Shown piece by piece: positions 27,406 to 35,198 of a stretch of 64,000 nucleotides of DNA (the first letter of the stretch is position 1; the number at the start of each line of letters is the position of its first letter). The DNA comes from Cobetia marina. GTDB taxonomy: Bacteria; Pseudomonadota; Gammaproteobacteria; Pseudomonadales; Halomonadaceae. The stretch is from the NCBI RefSeq assembly GCF_001720485.1, contig NZ_CP017114.1, positions 1,860,001-1,924,000 of the forward strand. The letters are read 5' to 3'. The translations under genes were made by a program, and so were the position numbers. Under the pieces are notes generated by a model. The model was given only the letters and a program-made list of their open reading frames with translations, did not search any database and was not told the origin of the DNA.

Positions 27406-27936
27406 TCAGCGCATCAGCAGCGTGTCATCTATCTCGCGGAAGTGATCAGCGCTGCGCATCAGGGCGAGGGCTGTGAGTGCCTCGACGCCGTAGACACGCG
27501 TCGTGACGGCATGGCGCGCTGCGACATGCTCCAGCAGCAGGGCGAAGTCACCATCGCCTGAGGCGAGGATGATCTCGTCGACGTCGGGAGCGGCTTCCAT
27601 CACATCGATCGTGATGCCGACATCCCAGTCACCCTTGGCCGAGCCATCTCCTCGCTGGATGAAGGGTTTGAGCTTGACCTCGAACCCTATCTCACGCAGG
27701 CGTTGCTGGAATTGCTGCTGCTTGGGGTCACCACGGTCAATCGCATAGGCGTAGGCATGCGTGATGCTGCCCAGGGATTCCAGTTCGGCCCACAGTCGGC
27801 GGTAATCGAATTGCCGGCCAAAGGTGTCGCGGGTGGTGTAATAGATATTCTGAACATCGATGAAGACGGCGAGGCGCGTGGGCGAGTCGGATGTCAGCAA
27901 GGACGATTGGGTTGCGGGCGTGGAAGAGTTCGACAT
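27406..27936 (-). CDS. NYN-domain (LabA/PIN-like) protein, probable ribonuclease
   Basis: 176 aa. The NYN fold is a PIN-like metal-dependent nuclease. Conserved acidic residues are visible: D27 in VFIDVQNIYY, D in KGDWDVGITIDVME, and the SGDGDF motif, so the active site looks intact. Bacterial members include LabA-like proteins and RNases acting on structured or tRNA-derived RNA; the target here is unknown. A Ser/Thr-rich 20-residue N-terminus precedes the domain. Single gene, convergent with the GntR regulator. Confidence 0.85.
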   Translation of the reverse strand: MSNSSTPATQSSLLTSDSPTRLAVFIDVQNIYYTTRDTFGRQFDYRRLWAELESLGSITHAYAYAIDRGDPKQQQFQQRLREIGFEVKLKPFIQRGDGSAKGDWDVGITIDVMEAAPDVDEIILASGDGDFALLLEHVAARHAVTTRVYGVEALTALALMRSADHFREIDDTLLMR

Positions 27937-28325
27937 TGGCTGTCACAGGGACCGGAAGGCTGAATGATGTGCCTGAAGCAGAGCAGGCAGGTACTGGAGG
28001 AGCGTGCGGCGTGGGAGTCGTTCAGGTGTCGCGTGTCGCGGGATGACTCAGGCATTGCGCCTGGCTCCGACGATGAGTGCTTGTGCTGCTGACACCATGC
28101 AAGGAGAGCGGGTCTGTCTTTCTCTGACCTGTCTGCTCTGATCTGTCTACCCTGACCTGTCTGGTGCTATCGGTTGAAAGCAGAGCTGTTGAAAGCAGGA
28201 CTGTTCCAGCTAGCGCCATCTCGAGAGGAGGGCAGAGACCGGCCGCTGCCAATCATGGCGAGCAGCGGCTGGCGATCTTCTGACAGCTTGCCACGATCAG
28301 GCCGAGTCTGGGCCTGAGGGAAGCA
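27937..28325. other. Gene-free interval with short tandem repeats
   Basis: No ORF with coding character was found. It contains three 14-bp units of the form TCTGACCTGTCTGC (28123-28164) and, just after, two 15-bp units of the form GTTGAAAGCAGAGCT (28173-28202). No promoter or hairpin stands out. A possible small RNA cannot be excluded. Confidence 0.6.
28123..28202. repeat. Two adjacent short tandem repeats (14 bp x3; 15 bp x2)
   Basis: Units at 28123, 28137 and 28151 share CTGACCTGTCTG with one or two changes each. Units at 28173 and 28188 share GTTGAAAGCAG. They lie in the gene-free stretch upstream of the NYN gene. Confidence 0.8.
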
Positions 28326-28514
28326 TCAGTTGCCGGCAGCGGGATTGGAGGGCTTGGTCGGCTTGTGGCCGATGATCTGACCGCTGACGCCGGATTCAAT
28401 CACTTCAACCTTGCCGCCACGATCGAGGAAGGCTTGCATCTGGGCTTCCAGCGAGGCGGATGTTTCAACAGCAGCGGGTGCTTTCTTCTTGGCAGCAGTA
28501 CGAGTGTTGGCCAT
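28326..28514 (-). CDS. Small SutA-like protein
   Basis: 62 aa, with GGAG seven bases before ATG 28514. The N-terminus is Ala/Lys-rich (RTAAKKKAPAA). A helix follows, then MQAFLDRGGKVEVIES, which resembles the EEFLARGGKVQEIEP segment of Pseudomonas SutA, an RNA-polymerase-binding regulator active in slow growth. The acidic N-terminal tail of SutA is missing, so functional equivalence is only a suggestion. The reading frame is open far upstream on this strand, but that extension is antisense to the alcohol dehydrogenase and not coding. Confidence 0.7.
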   Translation of the reverse strand: MANTRTAAKKKAPAAVETSASLEAQMQAFLDRGGKVEVIESGVSGQIIGHKPTKPSNPAAGN

Positions 28515-28778
28515 GCGGGACTCCGTTCCGAGACGTGAGGGGTGGAAGAGCATGATAACACGACTGCGTTTTTCCTGCTTGATCGCGTCAGAAGTAATTA
28601 AGAAGTGGTGATTTCGCTGCGTGATATGTTCGTGATGTCGTGAGACGACAGCGGCGCTGTTGCGATCACACCAACACAGAGATGCCAGCAGACAGTGAGT
28701 CAGGGCGTTGAAAAGTGATCCAGGCGGCGACATCTCCTTCTTCACGTTGATTCTTTTCATGATGCAAGGAGAGCTGGC

Positions 28779-29849
28779 ATGGCGAACACCTTTGACGGCA
28801 ACACCCGAAGCTACGCACTCAAGTCCGATTCCGCCGATCTGGCGCCATGGAATTTCGAGCGCCGTCAGCCGCGCCCGGATGATGTGGCCATCGAGATCCT
28901 GTATTGCGGTGTCTGTCATTCGGACCTGCACGTCGGCCGCAATGACTGGGGCTTCACCCAGTATCCCATCGTGCCGGGTCACGAGATCGTCGGGCGAGTC
29001 ACCCAGGTCGGCGATGATGTCAGCCAGTACAAGGTGGGTGACATGGTCGGTGTCGGCTGCATGGTAGATTCCTGCCGTGAGTGCAGCGCCTGTCACGAGG
29101 GGCTCGAGCAATACTGCCTCGAGGGCATGACCATGACCTACGGCAGCCCGGATCGCCACGATGGCAGCCTCACGCAAGGCGGCTATTCCGACAGGATCGT
29201 CGTCAGCGAGCGCTTCGTGGTGTCCATCCCTGACAAGCTGGACCCGGCGGTGGCCGCGCCGCTGCTGTGTGCCGGTGTCACGACCTATTCTCCGCTGCGC
29301 CACTACGGCGTGAAGTCCGGCGACAAGGTCGGCGTGATCGGCATGGGTGGCCTGGGCCACATGGGGATCAAGTTCGCCAAGGCGATGGGCTGTGAAGTCA
29401 CCCTGTTCACGCGCAGTGAAGCCAAGGTAGCGGAAGCGCGCGAGAATGGCGTCGATCACGTCATCGTGTCCAGCGACGATGAGCAGATGGCCGCCGCGAC
29501 CGAAACCTTCGATTTCCTGCTCGATACGGTACCGGTGCCGCACGATCTCAACCCCTACCTCAATACCCTGAAGTACGACGGTACCCATATTCTCGTCGGG
29601 CTGGTACAGGAGGTGGACCCCGCACTGCAGGGCGGCAATCTGGTCATGAAGCGTCGCGTGCTGGCGGGCTCGCTGATCGGCGGCATGCCGGAGACCCAGG
29701 AAGTGCTCGATTACTGTGCCGAGCATGACATCACCTGCGATATTGAGATGATCGACATCCAGAATATCAACGAGGCGTGGGAGCGCATGCAGCAGGGCAA
29801 GGTGAAATACCGCTTTGTCATCGACATGCAGAGCTTGAAGAACGCCTGA
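28779..29849 (+). CDS. Zinc-dependent NAD(P) alcohol/aldehyde dehydrogenase, CAD/YahK-Ahr type
   Basis: 356 aa. The catalytic zinc site is CGVCHSDLH with GHE (VPGHEIVG); four structural-zinc cysteines lie in DSCRECSACHEGLEQYC. The Rossmann motif is GVIGMGGLGHMGIKFAKAMG. The YahK/Ahr group reduces a wide range of aldehydes with NADPH. ATG 28779 has AAGGAGA upstream. Monocistronic: divergent from the SutA-like gene and closed by the terminator at 29894. Confidence 0.92.
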   Translation: MANTFDGNTRSYALKSDSADLAPWNFERRQPRPDDVAIEILYCGVCHSDLHVGRNDWGFTQYPIVPGHEIVGRVTQVGDDVSQYKVGDMVGVGCMVDSCRECSACHEGLEQYCLEGMTMTYGSPDRHDGSLTQGGYSDRIVVSERFVVSIPDKLDPAVAAPLLCAGVTTYSPLRHYGVKSGDKVGVIGMGGLGHMGIKFAKAMGCEVTLFTRSEAKVAEARENGVDHVIVSSDDEQMAAATETFDFLLDTVPVPHDLNPYLNTLKYDGTHILVGLVQEVDPALQGGNLVMKRRVLAGSLIGGMPETQEVLDYCAEHDITCDIEMIDIQNINEAWERMQQGKVKYRFVIDMQSLKNA

Positions 29850-29893
29850 CACCTGTCGTCATACCATGCCAGGTCTGGTGTGGTGGCATGAAA

Positions 29894-29929
29894 AAAGCCC
29901 CCGGTATCCTTCTGGATGCCGGGGGCTTT
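29894..29929 (+). terminator. Terminator after the alcohol dehydrogenase gene
   Basis: 16-bp stem (AAAGCCCCCGG... / ...CCGGGGGCTTT) with one G-U pair and a TTCT loop, 45 bp beyond the stop. It also shows that the RIO kinase does not start at 29916, which would fall inside the hairpin. Confidence 0.9.
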
Positions 29930-29999
29930 CGCGTCTGTCATGTCACAAAATTGTGATGGGGTGATTCCCGATCGAGGCGAAAACGCGTATAAGAACGCG

Positions 30000-30863
30000 A
30001 TGAAAACGCCAAAGAGAATCCAGCCGCTCATAGATGACGGACTGGTCGATGAAGTGCTTCGCCCCTTGATGAGTGGTAAGGAAGCCTCGGTCTACGTGGT
30101 GCGCTGCGGAGAAGAGATTCGCTGCGCCAAGGTCTACAAGGATGCTGCCCAGCGCAGCTTCAAGCAGGCCGTGCTCTACCAGGAAGGCCGCAAGGTACGC
30201 AACAGCCGTCGTCAGCGGGCGATGGAGAAGGGCTCCGGTTTCGGACGCGATCAGCAGGAAGCCGCCTGGCAGAACGCCGAGGTGGATGCCCTCTATCGTC
30301 TGGCCGATGCCGGTGTGCGCGTGCCTCAGCCATACGGCTGCTTTGACGGTGTGCTGCTGATGGAGCTGGTCACCGACGACGATGGCAATGTGGCACCGCG
30401 CCTCAATGATGTCTCGATGTCGGCGGAGCAGGCGCGTGAAGACCACGCCTTGATGATGCATTATATCGTTCGCATGTTGCATGCCGGCCTGGTGCACGGG
30501 GATCTGTCCGAGTTCAATGTGCTGGTCGATGACTACGGCCCGGTGATCATCGATCTTCCGCAGGCGGTGGACGCAGCGGCCAACAACAATGCCAAGAGCA
30601 TGTTGGCGCGCGATGTCGCCAACATCACCGCCTACTATGCGATGTTCGCTCCGGAACTTGCCCAGACTCGCTACGCTGATGAGATATGGGCATTGTTCGA
30701 GGCCGGTGACATGGACCCGGATGTCGAGCTGACGGGTCTCTTCGAGGATGACCCCGAGGCGCCGGACGTGGATGCGCTGCTCGAGAACATCATGGCCGCC
30801 ATGGAAGAGGAGCAGGAACGCAAGGCGCGTCTGAAGAGTGCCGAAGACGGCGATGATGACTAG
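30000..30863 (+). CDS. RIO-family serine protein kinase
   Basis: 287 aa from ATG 30000 (MKTPKRIQPLIDDGLVDEV); the site upstream is weak (AAGAA), but the frame before it overlaps a terminator. RIO1-type atypical kinase: P-loop substitute SGKEASVYVV (25-34), lysine in CAKVYK, catalytic loop HGDLSEFN (166-173) and metal-binding IIDLPQ (183-188; RIO uses this in place of DFG). The C-terminus is very acidic (FEDDPEAPDVD ... EDGDDD). Bacterial members phosphorylate unknown targets and may act in ribosome or stress physiology. Closed by the long hairpin at 30913. Confidence 0.9.
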   Translation: MKTPKRIQPLIDDGLVDEVLRPLMSGKEASVYVVRCGEEIRCAKVYKDAAQRSFKQAVLYQEGRKVRNSRRQRAMEKGSGFGRDQQEAAWQNAEVDALYRLADAGVRVPQPYGCFDGVLLMELVTDDDGNVAPRLNDVSMSAEQAREDHALMMHYIVRMLHAGLVHGDLSEFNVLVDDYGPVIIDLPQAVDAAANNNAKSMLARDVANITAYYAMFAPELAQTRYADEIWALFEAGDMDPDVELTGLFEDDPEAPDVDALLENIMAAMEEEQERKARLKSAEDGDDD

Positions 30864-30912
30864 ATGCTGAACGGGTGGAGCGCCGGACATCAGGCCCGGT
30901 GATGATGCCTTG

Positions 30913-30957
30913 AGACACGACAACGCCGCTTCATCGTGAAGCGGCGTTGTCGTGTCT
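30913..30957. terminator. Exceptionally long perfect hairpin, bidirectional terminator
   Basis: 21-bp perfect arms with a TCG loop, between the convergent RIO kinase and YehS genes. The outer part (CACGACAACGCC) repeats that of the hairpin at 12278. No T-tract is present. Confidence 0.85.
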
Positions 30958-30971
30958 GGCTAGCGGAGGCT

Positions 30972-31472
30972 TCAGGCGGGGTCGACGGCGTGCTGCTCGG
31001 TCTCCGGGTCGTGGCGACGGTGACGCAGCTCGATGCCCTTGAGCAGATTGCGCAGGATCTGGTCCTTGCATTCGCGGTAGTGGCGATGGTCCGGCTTGCG
31101 GAAGAAGGCGGACAGTTCCGACTTGGTGATCATCTCGAAACCGGCCAGCGCCAGCAGATCCAGCATGTCATCGTCCTTGAGCTCGAAGGCGATCTTGAGC
31201 TTGCGCAGGATCAGATTGTTGTCGAGACGCTTTTCCGGTGCGGGCTGAGCACCCTCGCGCTTGCCCCGGCGCACGTTGATCAGGCCATTGAGGAAGCTGG
31301 CCAGATCGATGTCCTTGATGCGCTGCTGGGCATCGTCGTCATCGCGCTTGAGCCAGTCACTGACCTGGGCGCGGGTGACTTCGTGGTCGGCGGCGGCGAA
31401 GGTGTTGATCATGTCGCTGTCGGAGAGATTGAGTGCGTAGCGCAGGCGACGGATGATGTCGTTGTTGGTCAC
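30972..31472 (-). CDS. yehS: DUF1456 (YehS-like) protein
   Basis: 166 aa. Two tandem copies of the DUF1456 helical repeat: NNDIIRRLRYALNLSDSDMI ... VSDWLKRDDDD, then DNNLILRKLKIAFELKDDDMLDLLALAGF ... LSAFFRKPDHRHYRECKDQILRNLLKGI. GTG 31472 gives the family's usual start (TNNDI); the frame is open to 31547 with an ATG there and at 31523, and no start has a clear Shine-Dalgarno site. The function of the family is unknown. Convergent with the RIO kinase. Confidence 0.85.
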   Translation of the reverse strand: MTNNDIIRRLRYALNLSDSDMINTFAAADHEVTRAQVSDWLKRDDDDAQQRIKDIDLASFLNGLINVRRGKREGAQPAPEKRLDNNLILRKLKIAFELKDDDMLDLLALAGFEMITKSELSAFFRKPDHRHYRECKDQILRNLLKGIELRHRRHDPETEQHAVDPA

Positions 31473-31654
31473 GGGCGTGGGTCCGGTCTTTGAGGATGTC
31501 TTGAAGTTGCGTGGCGCGCCATGCATGGCGTCAATGGCGCGCAGCATACCAGATCAGGGTGGGGTGCCGCTCCATCCCGGCGCGCTTCCCGGCCGGGGTG
31601 GCAGGCAGGGCGTGAGTCAGGGCGGCAGGCAGAGCCGCGAGCCGCCTTCGGTGA

Positions 31655-32761
31655 TCAACGCCCGGGCGTCGGGACATCCTGATGACTGACGTCTTCGTCT
31701 TCCGCGGTCTCGCGTGCTTCGGCGTGATCCTCCGCGTCAGGCTCGGGCCTTTCATCGACGTGATTCGTCTTCTGGTTCGGGGTCAGTGCCAGCTCCGTCA
31801 GCAGCGGGAAATGATCGGAGCCGAAGGCTTCCATGCGAGCCACGCGCACCACGCTGAAATGCCGGCTATGGAAGAGGTGGTCCAACGGCCAGCGCAGCAA
31901 GGGAATGCTGGCATGGAAGGTATTGAACATGCCACGGCCGACGCGTGGGTCCAGCAGGCCGGACAGTTTGCGGAACAGGCGTGTGGTGCGAGACCAGGCC
32001 ACGTCGTTGAGATCTCCCGTCACGATGATGGGCTGCTCGCTCTCGGCCACGCTCTTGGCCACGATGACAAGCTCCGCGTCTCGTTCACTGGACTCCTCGT
32101 TTTCGGTCGGGCTGGGCGGCGCGGGATGCAGGAAATGAGCGCGTATGCGATCGCCGCTCTTGAGCTCCAGATGGGCATGCATCGAGGGCACGTCATCTTC
32201 GACCAAGTAGTCGATGCTGGCGTCGTGCAGGGGCAGACGAGAATAGACATGCATGCCGTAGAGGTTGTCCAGCGGGCACTTGAGCGTATGCCGGTAGCCA
32301 TGCTCCGGCTCATCTCCCTCCAGGACATCCAGGCGGCTTTCCCACCAGCCATCGGACTCCAGGGTGACGAGAACGTCGGGTTGCTCGCGCCTGACGATCG
32401 CCAGCAGGGCGTCGCTGTCGTGGTTGCTGGTCAGCACGTTGGCGGTCAACAGACGCACATGACGTGCGGGGTCACTGTGCTGCGCGACGCCCGATTCACA
32501 GCGGGCGAGCCGGGTGTAGGGAATGATCCACTGCGCCTGGTAGATGAGCCCTGCCAGTGCGATGAAAGCCAGCGTTAGCCGCAGTCCTGTCGAGAGCTCG
32601 CCGACGAGAAGGTCGGCCACCAGCAGGGCCGCCCAGAGTACCGCCAGCTGCAGGCGGGGAAAGTCCATGATGCGGACGGACCAATGCCGCAGGCGCGTGA
32701 GTGGCAGCAGGGTGAAGGCTGCCATCAGCAGTGTGAGTACGCCGAGTAGCGTGGGGATCAT
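31655..32761 (-). CDS. Membrane-anchored endonuclease/exonuclease/phosphatase (EEP) family protein
   Basis: 368 aa from M 32761 (GGAG six bases upstream). Three hydrophobic spans occupy about residues 1-85, then an EEP domain: LLTANVLTSN, VTLESDGWW (metal Glu), HPAPP, VTGDLNDVAWS and GSDHFPLL (catalytic Asp-His). The domain probably faces the periplasm. The acidic tail DERPEPDAEDHAEARETAEDEDV is low complexity. Relatives hydrolyse phosphodiesters of nucleic acids, lipids or inositides; the substrate here is unknown. The EamA transporter gene lies 94 nt upstream on the same strand. Confidence 0.85.
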   Translation of the reverse strand: MIPTLLGVLTLLMAAFTLLPLTRLRHWSVRIMDFPRLQLAVLWAALLVADLLVGELSTGLRLTLAFIALAGLIYQAQWIIPYTRLARCESGVAQHSDPARHVRLLTANVLTSNHDSDALLAIVRREQPDVLVTLESDGWWESRLDVLEGDEPEHGYRHTLKCPLDNLYGMHVYSRLPLHDASIDYLVEDDVPSMHAHLELKSGDRIRAHFLHPAPPSPTENEESSERDAELVIVAKSVAESEQPIIVTGDLNDVAWSRTTRLFRKLSGLLDPRVGRGMFNTFHASIPLLRWPLDHLFHSRHFSVVRVARMEAFGSDHFPLLTELALTPNQKTNHVDERPEPDAEDHAEARETAEDEDVSHQDVPTPGR

Positions 32762-32855
32762 GGGGGCTCCGGTGACAGGAATGGGGCGGGAAATCAAACG
32801 CTCAAGCGTCAGACATGGTGGCGACATGCCTGACACTCAAGTCAGGACGCTTTAC

Positions 32856-33785
32856 TCACGAGGCAACCCGTCGCTGACGCCAGAGACGCGCGATCCATTG
32901 CCAGCGATTGATCAGCAGGGCCATGAAGATCAGTCCGCAGCCTGTCATCTGGATCAGGGTCATGCGCTCTCCGAACCAGGCCGCCGACATCAGGGCCGCC
33001 CAGACCGCTTCGAGCATCAGGATGACCGAGGCATGGCTGGGCGTGGTCAGGCTCTGTGCGTAAATCTGCAGGAAGAAACGCAGGGTGCTGGCGATCAGAG
33101 TGCTGGCCAGAAACCAGCTCAGGATGTCGAGACTGATGCCGGCCGGCCAGCTTTCGCTGATGGCCGACAGCACCAGGCAGGTGACGCCGGTGGTCATCAG
33201 CTGGATGGCCGTCAGCGGCAGGGCCGGGATATTGCGCACCAGACGCGAATTGAAGTTGAACACCAGGGCAAACAGGCAGGCAGCCCCGAAGATGAGCCAT
33301 TGTGCCGGTTCGATATGAAAGCTTTCCGTAGCGCCGGGTTGTCCCATGCCCAACAGAGCGAAACCGAGCAGGGCGGTGGGCAGGGCGATCCAGGTGCTCA
33401 TCGGCGGCCTGTCCTTGAACAGCAGGCGGGCGAGCACCGGTACCATCAGAATCCCGAAACTGTTGATGAACGCGATCACGCCGAGCTGCTCGGACAGTGC
33501 CACCCCCAATGACCAGCAGGCCATGGCACCGCCAAACAGGACGCCGACTCCACTGGCGCGCAGCTTGCGAGTAGTGGAGAGCTGTCTCAGCGAGCGAGCG
33601 TCGAAGATCGCCAGGATGAGGCCTGCCAGCAGGAAGCGACTGCCGATGAACAGTAGCGGAGGCATACCGGCCATGGCTTCCTTGGAGAAGATCCAGCCTG
33701 CGGCGGCGATGATGGTGACCAGCAGAAGCAACAGATCGGCCTTGAAAGGCGAGCGTGAAGGCGTCGTCTCGGTAGTGGTGCTCAT
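32856..33785 (-). CDS. EamA/DMT-family transporter
   Basis: 309 aa, ten membrane spans as two five-span EamA halves (first from FKADLLLLLVTIIAAAGWIFSKEAMAG... listed here only in part; second from PAQWLIFGAACLFALVFNF). The drug/metabolite transporter family exports amino acids, metabolites or drugs; no cargo is inferable. AAAGGAA lies 14 bases before the ATG, a long spacing. Possibly co-transcribed with the EEP gene. Confidence 0.88.
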   Translation of the reverse strand: MSTTTETTPSRSPFKADLLLLLVTIIAAAGWIFSKEAMAGMPPLLFIGSRFLLAGLILAIFDARSLRQLSTTRKLRASGVGVLFGGAMACWSLGVALSEQLGVIAFINSFGILMVPVLARLLFKDRPPMSTWIALPTALLGFALLGMGQPGATESFHIEPAQWLIFGAACLFALVFNFNSRLVRNIPALPLTAIQLMTTGVTCLVLSAISESWPAGISLDILSWFLASTLIASTLRFFLQIYAQSLTTPSHASVILMLEAVWAALMSAAWFGERMTLIQMTGCGLIFMALLINRWQWIARLWRQRRVAS

Positions 33786-33997
33786 GGGGTGGCGTCGGTT
33801 CCTTTGGGCATGGGAATGTCTGATCTCTATCCTAACAAGCTGATACAGGCGGTGCTGTCATATATCGGAACTTGCAAATTCAACAATGGAGCTTGAATTC
33901 CGTGGCAGGATAAGCCTAATGCAGAGGGAATCGATAGCGTTGCAGCGATTGATCTCGCGGCTTTTCACGAATGCAGGAATGGTGGTCAGGAGGCTGG

Positions 33998-35011
33998 ATG
34001 GCGACATCGTCGCAGGACACGACATCGAAAGATCATGGGCATGAATCCGGACACGTGCATGCGCATGATCATTCACACGGTCATCACCATGGCCATTCAC
34101 ACGGCCATTCACATGGTCATGGACATCATGACCATGCACCTGAGGTGACCGCTGACAGCGAAAGGCGGGTCATGCTGGCGATGTGGCTGACCGGCGGGTT
34201 CATGCTGGCGGAGGTCGTCGGCGGGCTGGTGGCGGGCTCTCTGGCCTTGCTGGCGGACGCCGGCCATATGCTCAGTGATACCGTGTCGCTGGCATTGGCG
34301 TGGGGCGCGTTTCGCCTCGGACATCGCGCAGCGACCCGCAAGCTGACCTTCGGCTATGCGCGTTTTCAGGTGCTCGCCGCGTTCGTCAATGGCCTGACAT
34401 TGCTGGTCATCGGGGGCGCGATCGTGATGGCTGCCCTCAAGCGCCTGTGGCTGCCGTCTGAGGTGCTGGCAGGGCCGATGCTGGCGATTGCCGTGCTCGG
34501 ACTTGTCGTCAACATCGCGGCATTCTGGATATTGCACAAGGGAGATCAGGACAATCTCAATCTTCGCGGCGCCCTGTTGCATGTCATGGGCGACCTGATG
34601 GGTTCGGTGGCGGCCATCATTGCCTCGCTGGTCATCATGACCACCGGCTGGAATCAGGCCGACCCGTTGCTGTCGATGCTCGCAGCGGTACTGATACTGC
34701 GCGGTGCCTGGTCGCTGGTGAAACGCTCGGCGCATACCTTGCTGGAAGGGACACCGGAGCAACTTGACCACGAGGAAATCCAGGCGGGTCTGCTGACACT
34801 GGAGGGAGTGGATGGCGTGCATGATCTTCATCTGTGGGGCCTGACGCCTCAATCCCCGGTTGCCAGCCTGCATGTGGTGGTGGCCGATACCGGCATTCCC
34901 GGCGAGGTGCTTGAGCGGGTCCAGGCCTATCTGCTCGATACCCATGCGATCTCGCACGTCACGGTGCAGCTGGAAGGCGAAGCCTGTCTGCAGGGCTGCG
35001 TGTCTCGTTGA
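33998..35011 (+). CDS. Cation-diffusion-facilitator Zn2+ exporter (ZitB/CzcD type)
   Basis: 337 aa. M 33998 has AGGAGG four bases upstream. A His-rich cytosolic N-tail (about residues 12-46, HGHSHGHSHGHGHH) is followed by six spans with the two metal-site motifs ADAGHMLSDTVS (span 2) and LLHVMGDLMGS (span 5), i.e. HxxxD twice, the zinc-selective pattern. A C-terminal cytosolic ferredoxin-like domain (GVDGVHDLHLWGLTPQ) forms the dimer. It exports zinc by proton exchange. The upstream region holds a 7-bp dyad AATTCAA/TTGAATT (33877-33899) of unknown meaning. Confidence 0.92.
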   Translation: MATSSQDTTSKDHGHESGHVHAHDHSHGHHHGHSHGHSHGHGHHDHAPEVTADSERRVMLAMWLTGGFMLAEVVGGLVAGSLALLADAGHMLSDTVSLALAWGAFRLGHRAATRKLTFGYARFQVLAAFVNGLTLLVIGGAIVMAALKRLWLPSEVLAGPMLAIAVLGLVVNIAAFWILHKGDQDNLNLRGALLHVMGDLMGSVAAIIASLVIMTTGWNQADPLLSMLAAVLILRGAWSLVKRSAHTLLEGTPEQLDHEEIQAGLLTLEGVDGVHDLHLWGLTPQSPVASLHVVVADTGIPGEVLERVQAYLLDTHAISHVTVQLEGEACLQGCVSR

Positions 35012-35088
35012 TGGAGACGGCTGACGGCACGCAGACAGGACAATTGATGCCGGCGCTCGTGCAGAGCCTGGGAGCCTTCTGACGCAAG

Positions 35089-35112
35089 ACGCCCCGCTGA
35101 AAAGCGGGGCGT
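35089..35112. terminator. Terminator after the zinc exporter gene
   Basis: 10-bp arms ACGCCCCGCT / AGCGGGGCGT with a GAAA tetraloop, followed by TTGTTGATT. It lies 78 bp past the stop, between convergent genes. Confidence 0.85.
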
Positions 35113-35198
35113 TGTTGATTGCAGCCCATGGGCTACCTGACCTCGTGACATCGATGCCTCGAGAGCTCAGAGCTCAAGGACGTCGATGACGTGTCACC

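Noticed and set aside
28515..29852. Upstream extension of the SutA-like reading frame
   Set aside because: It is antisense to the alcohol dehydrogenase. The supported start with GGAG is at 28514.
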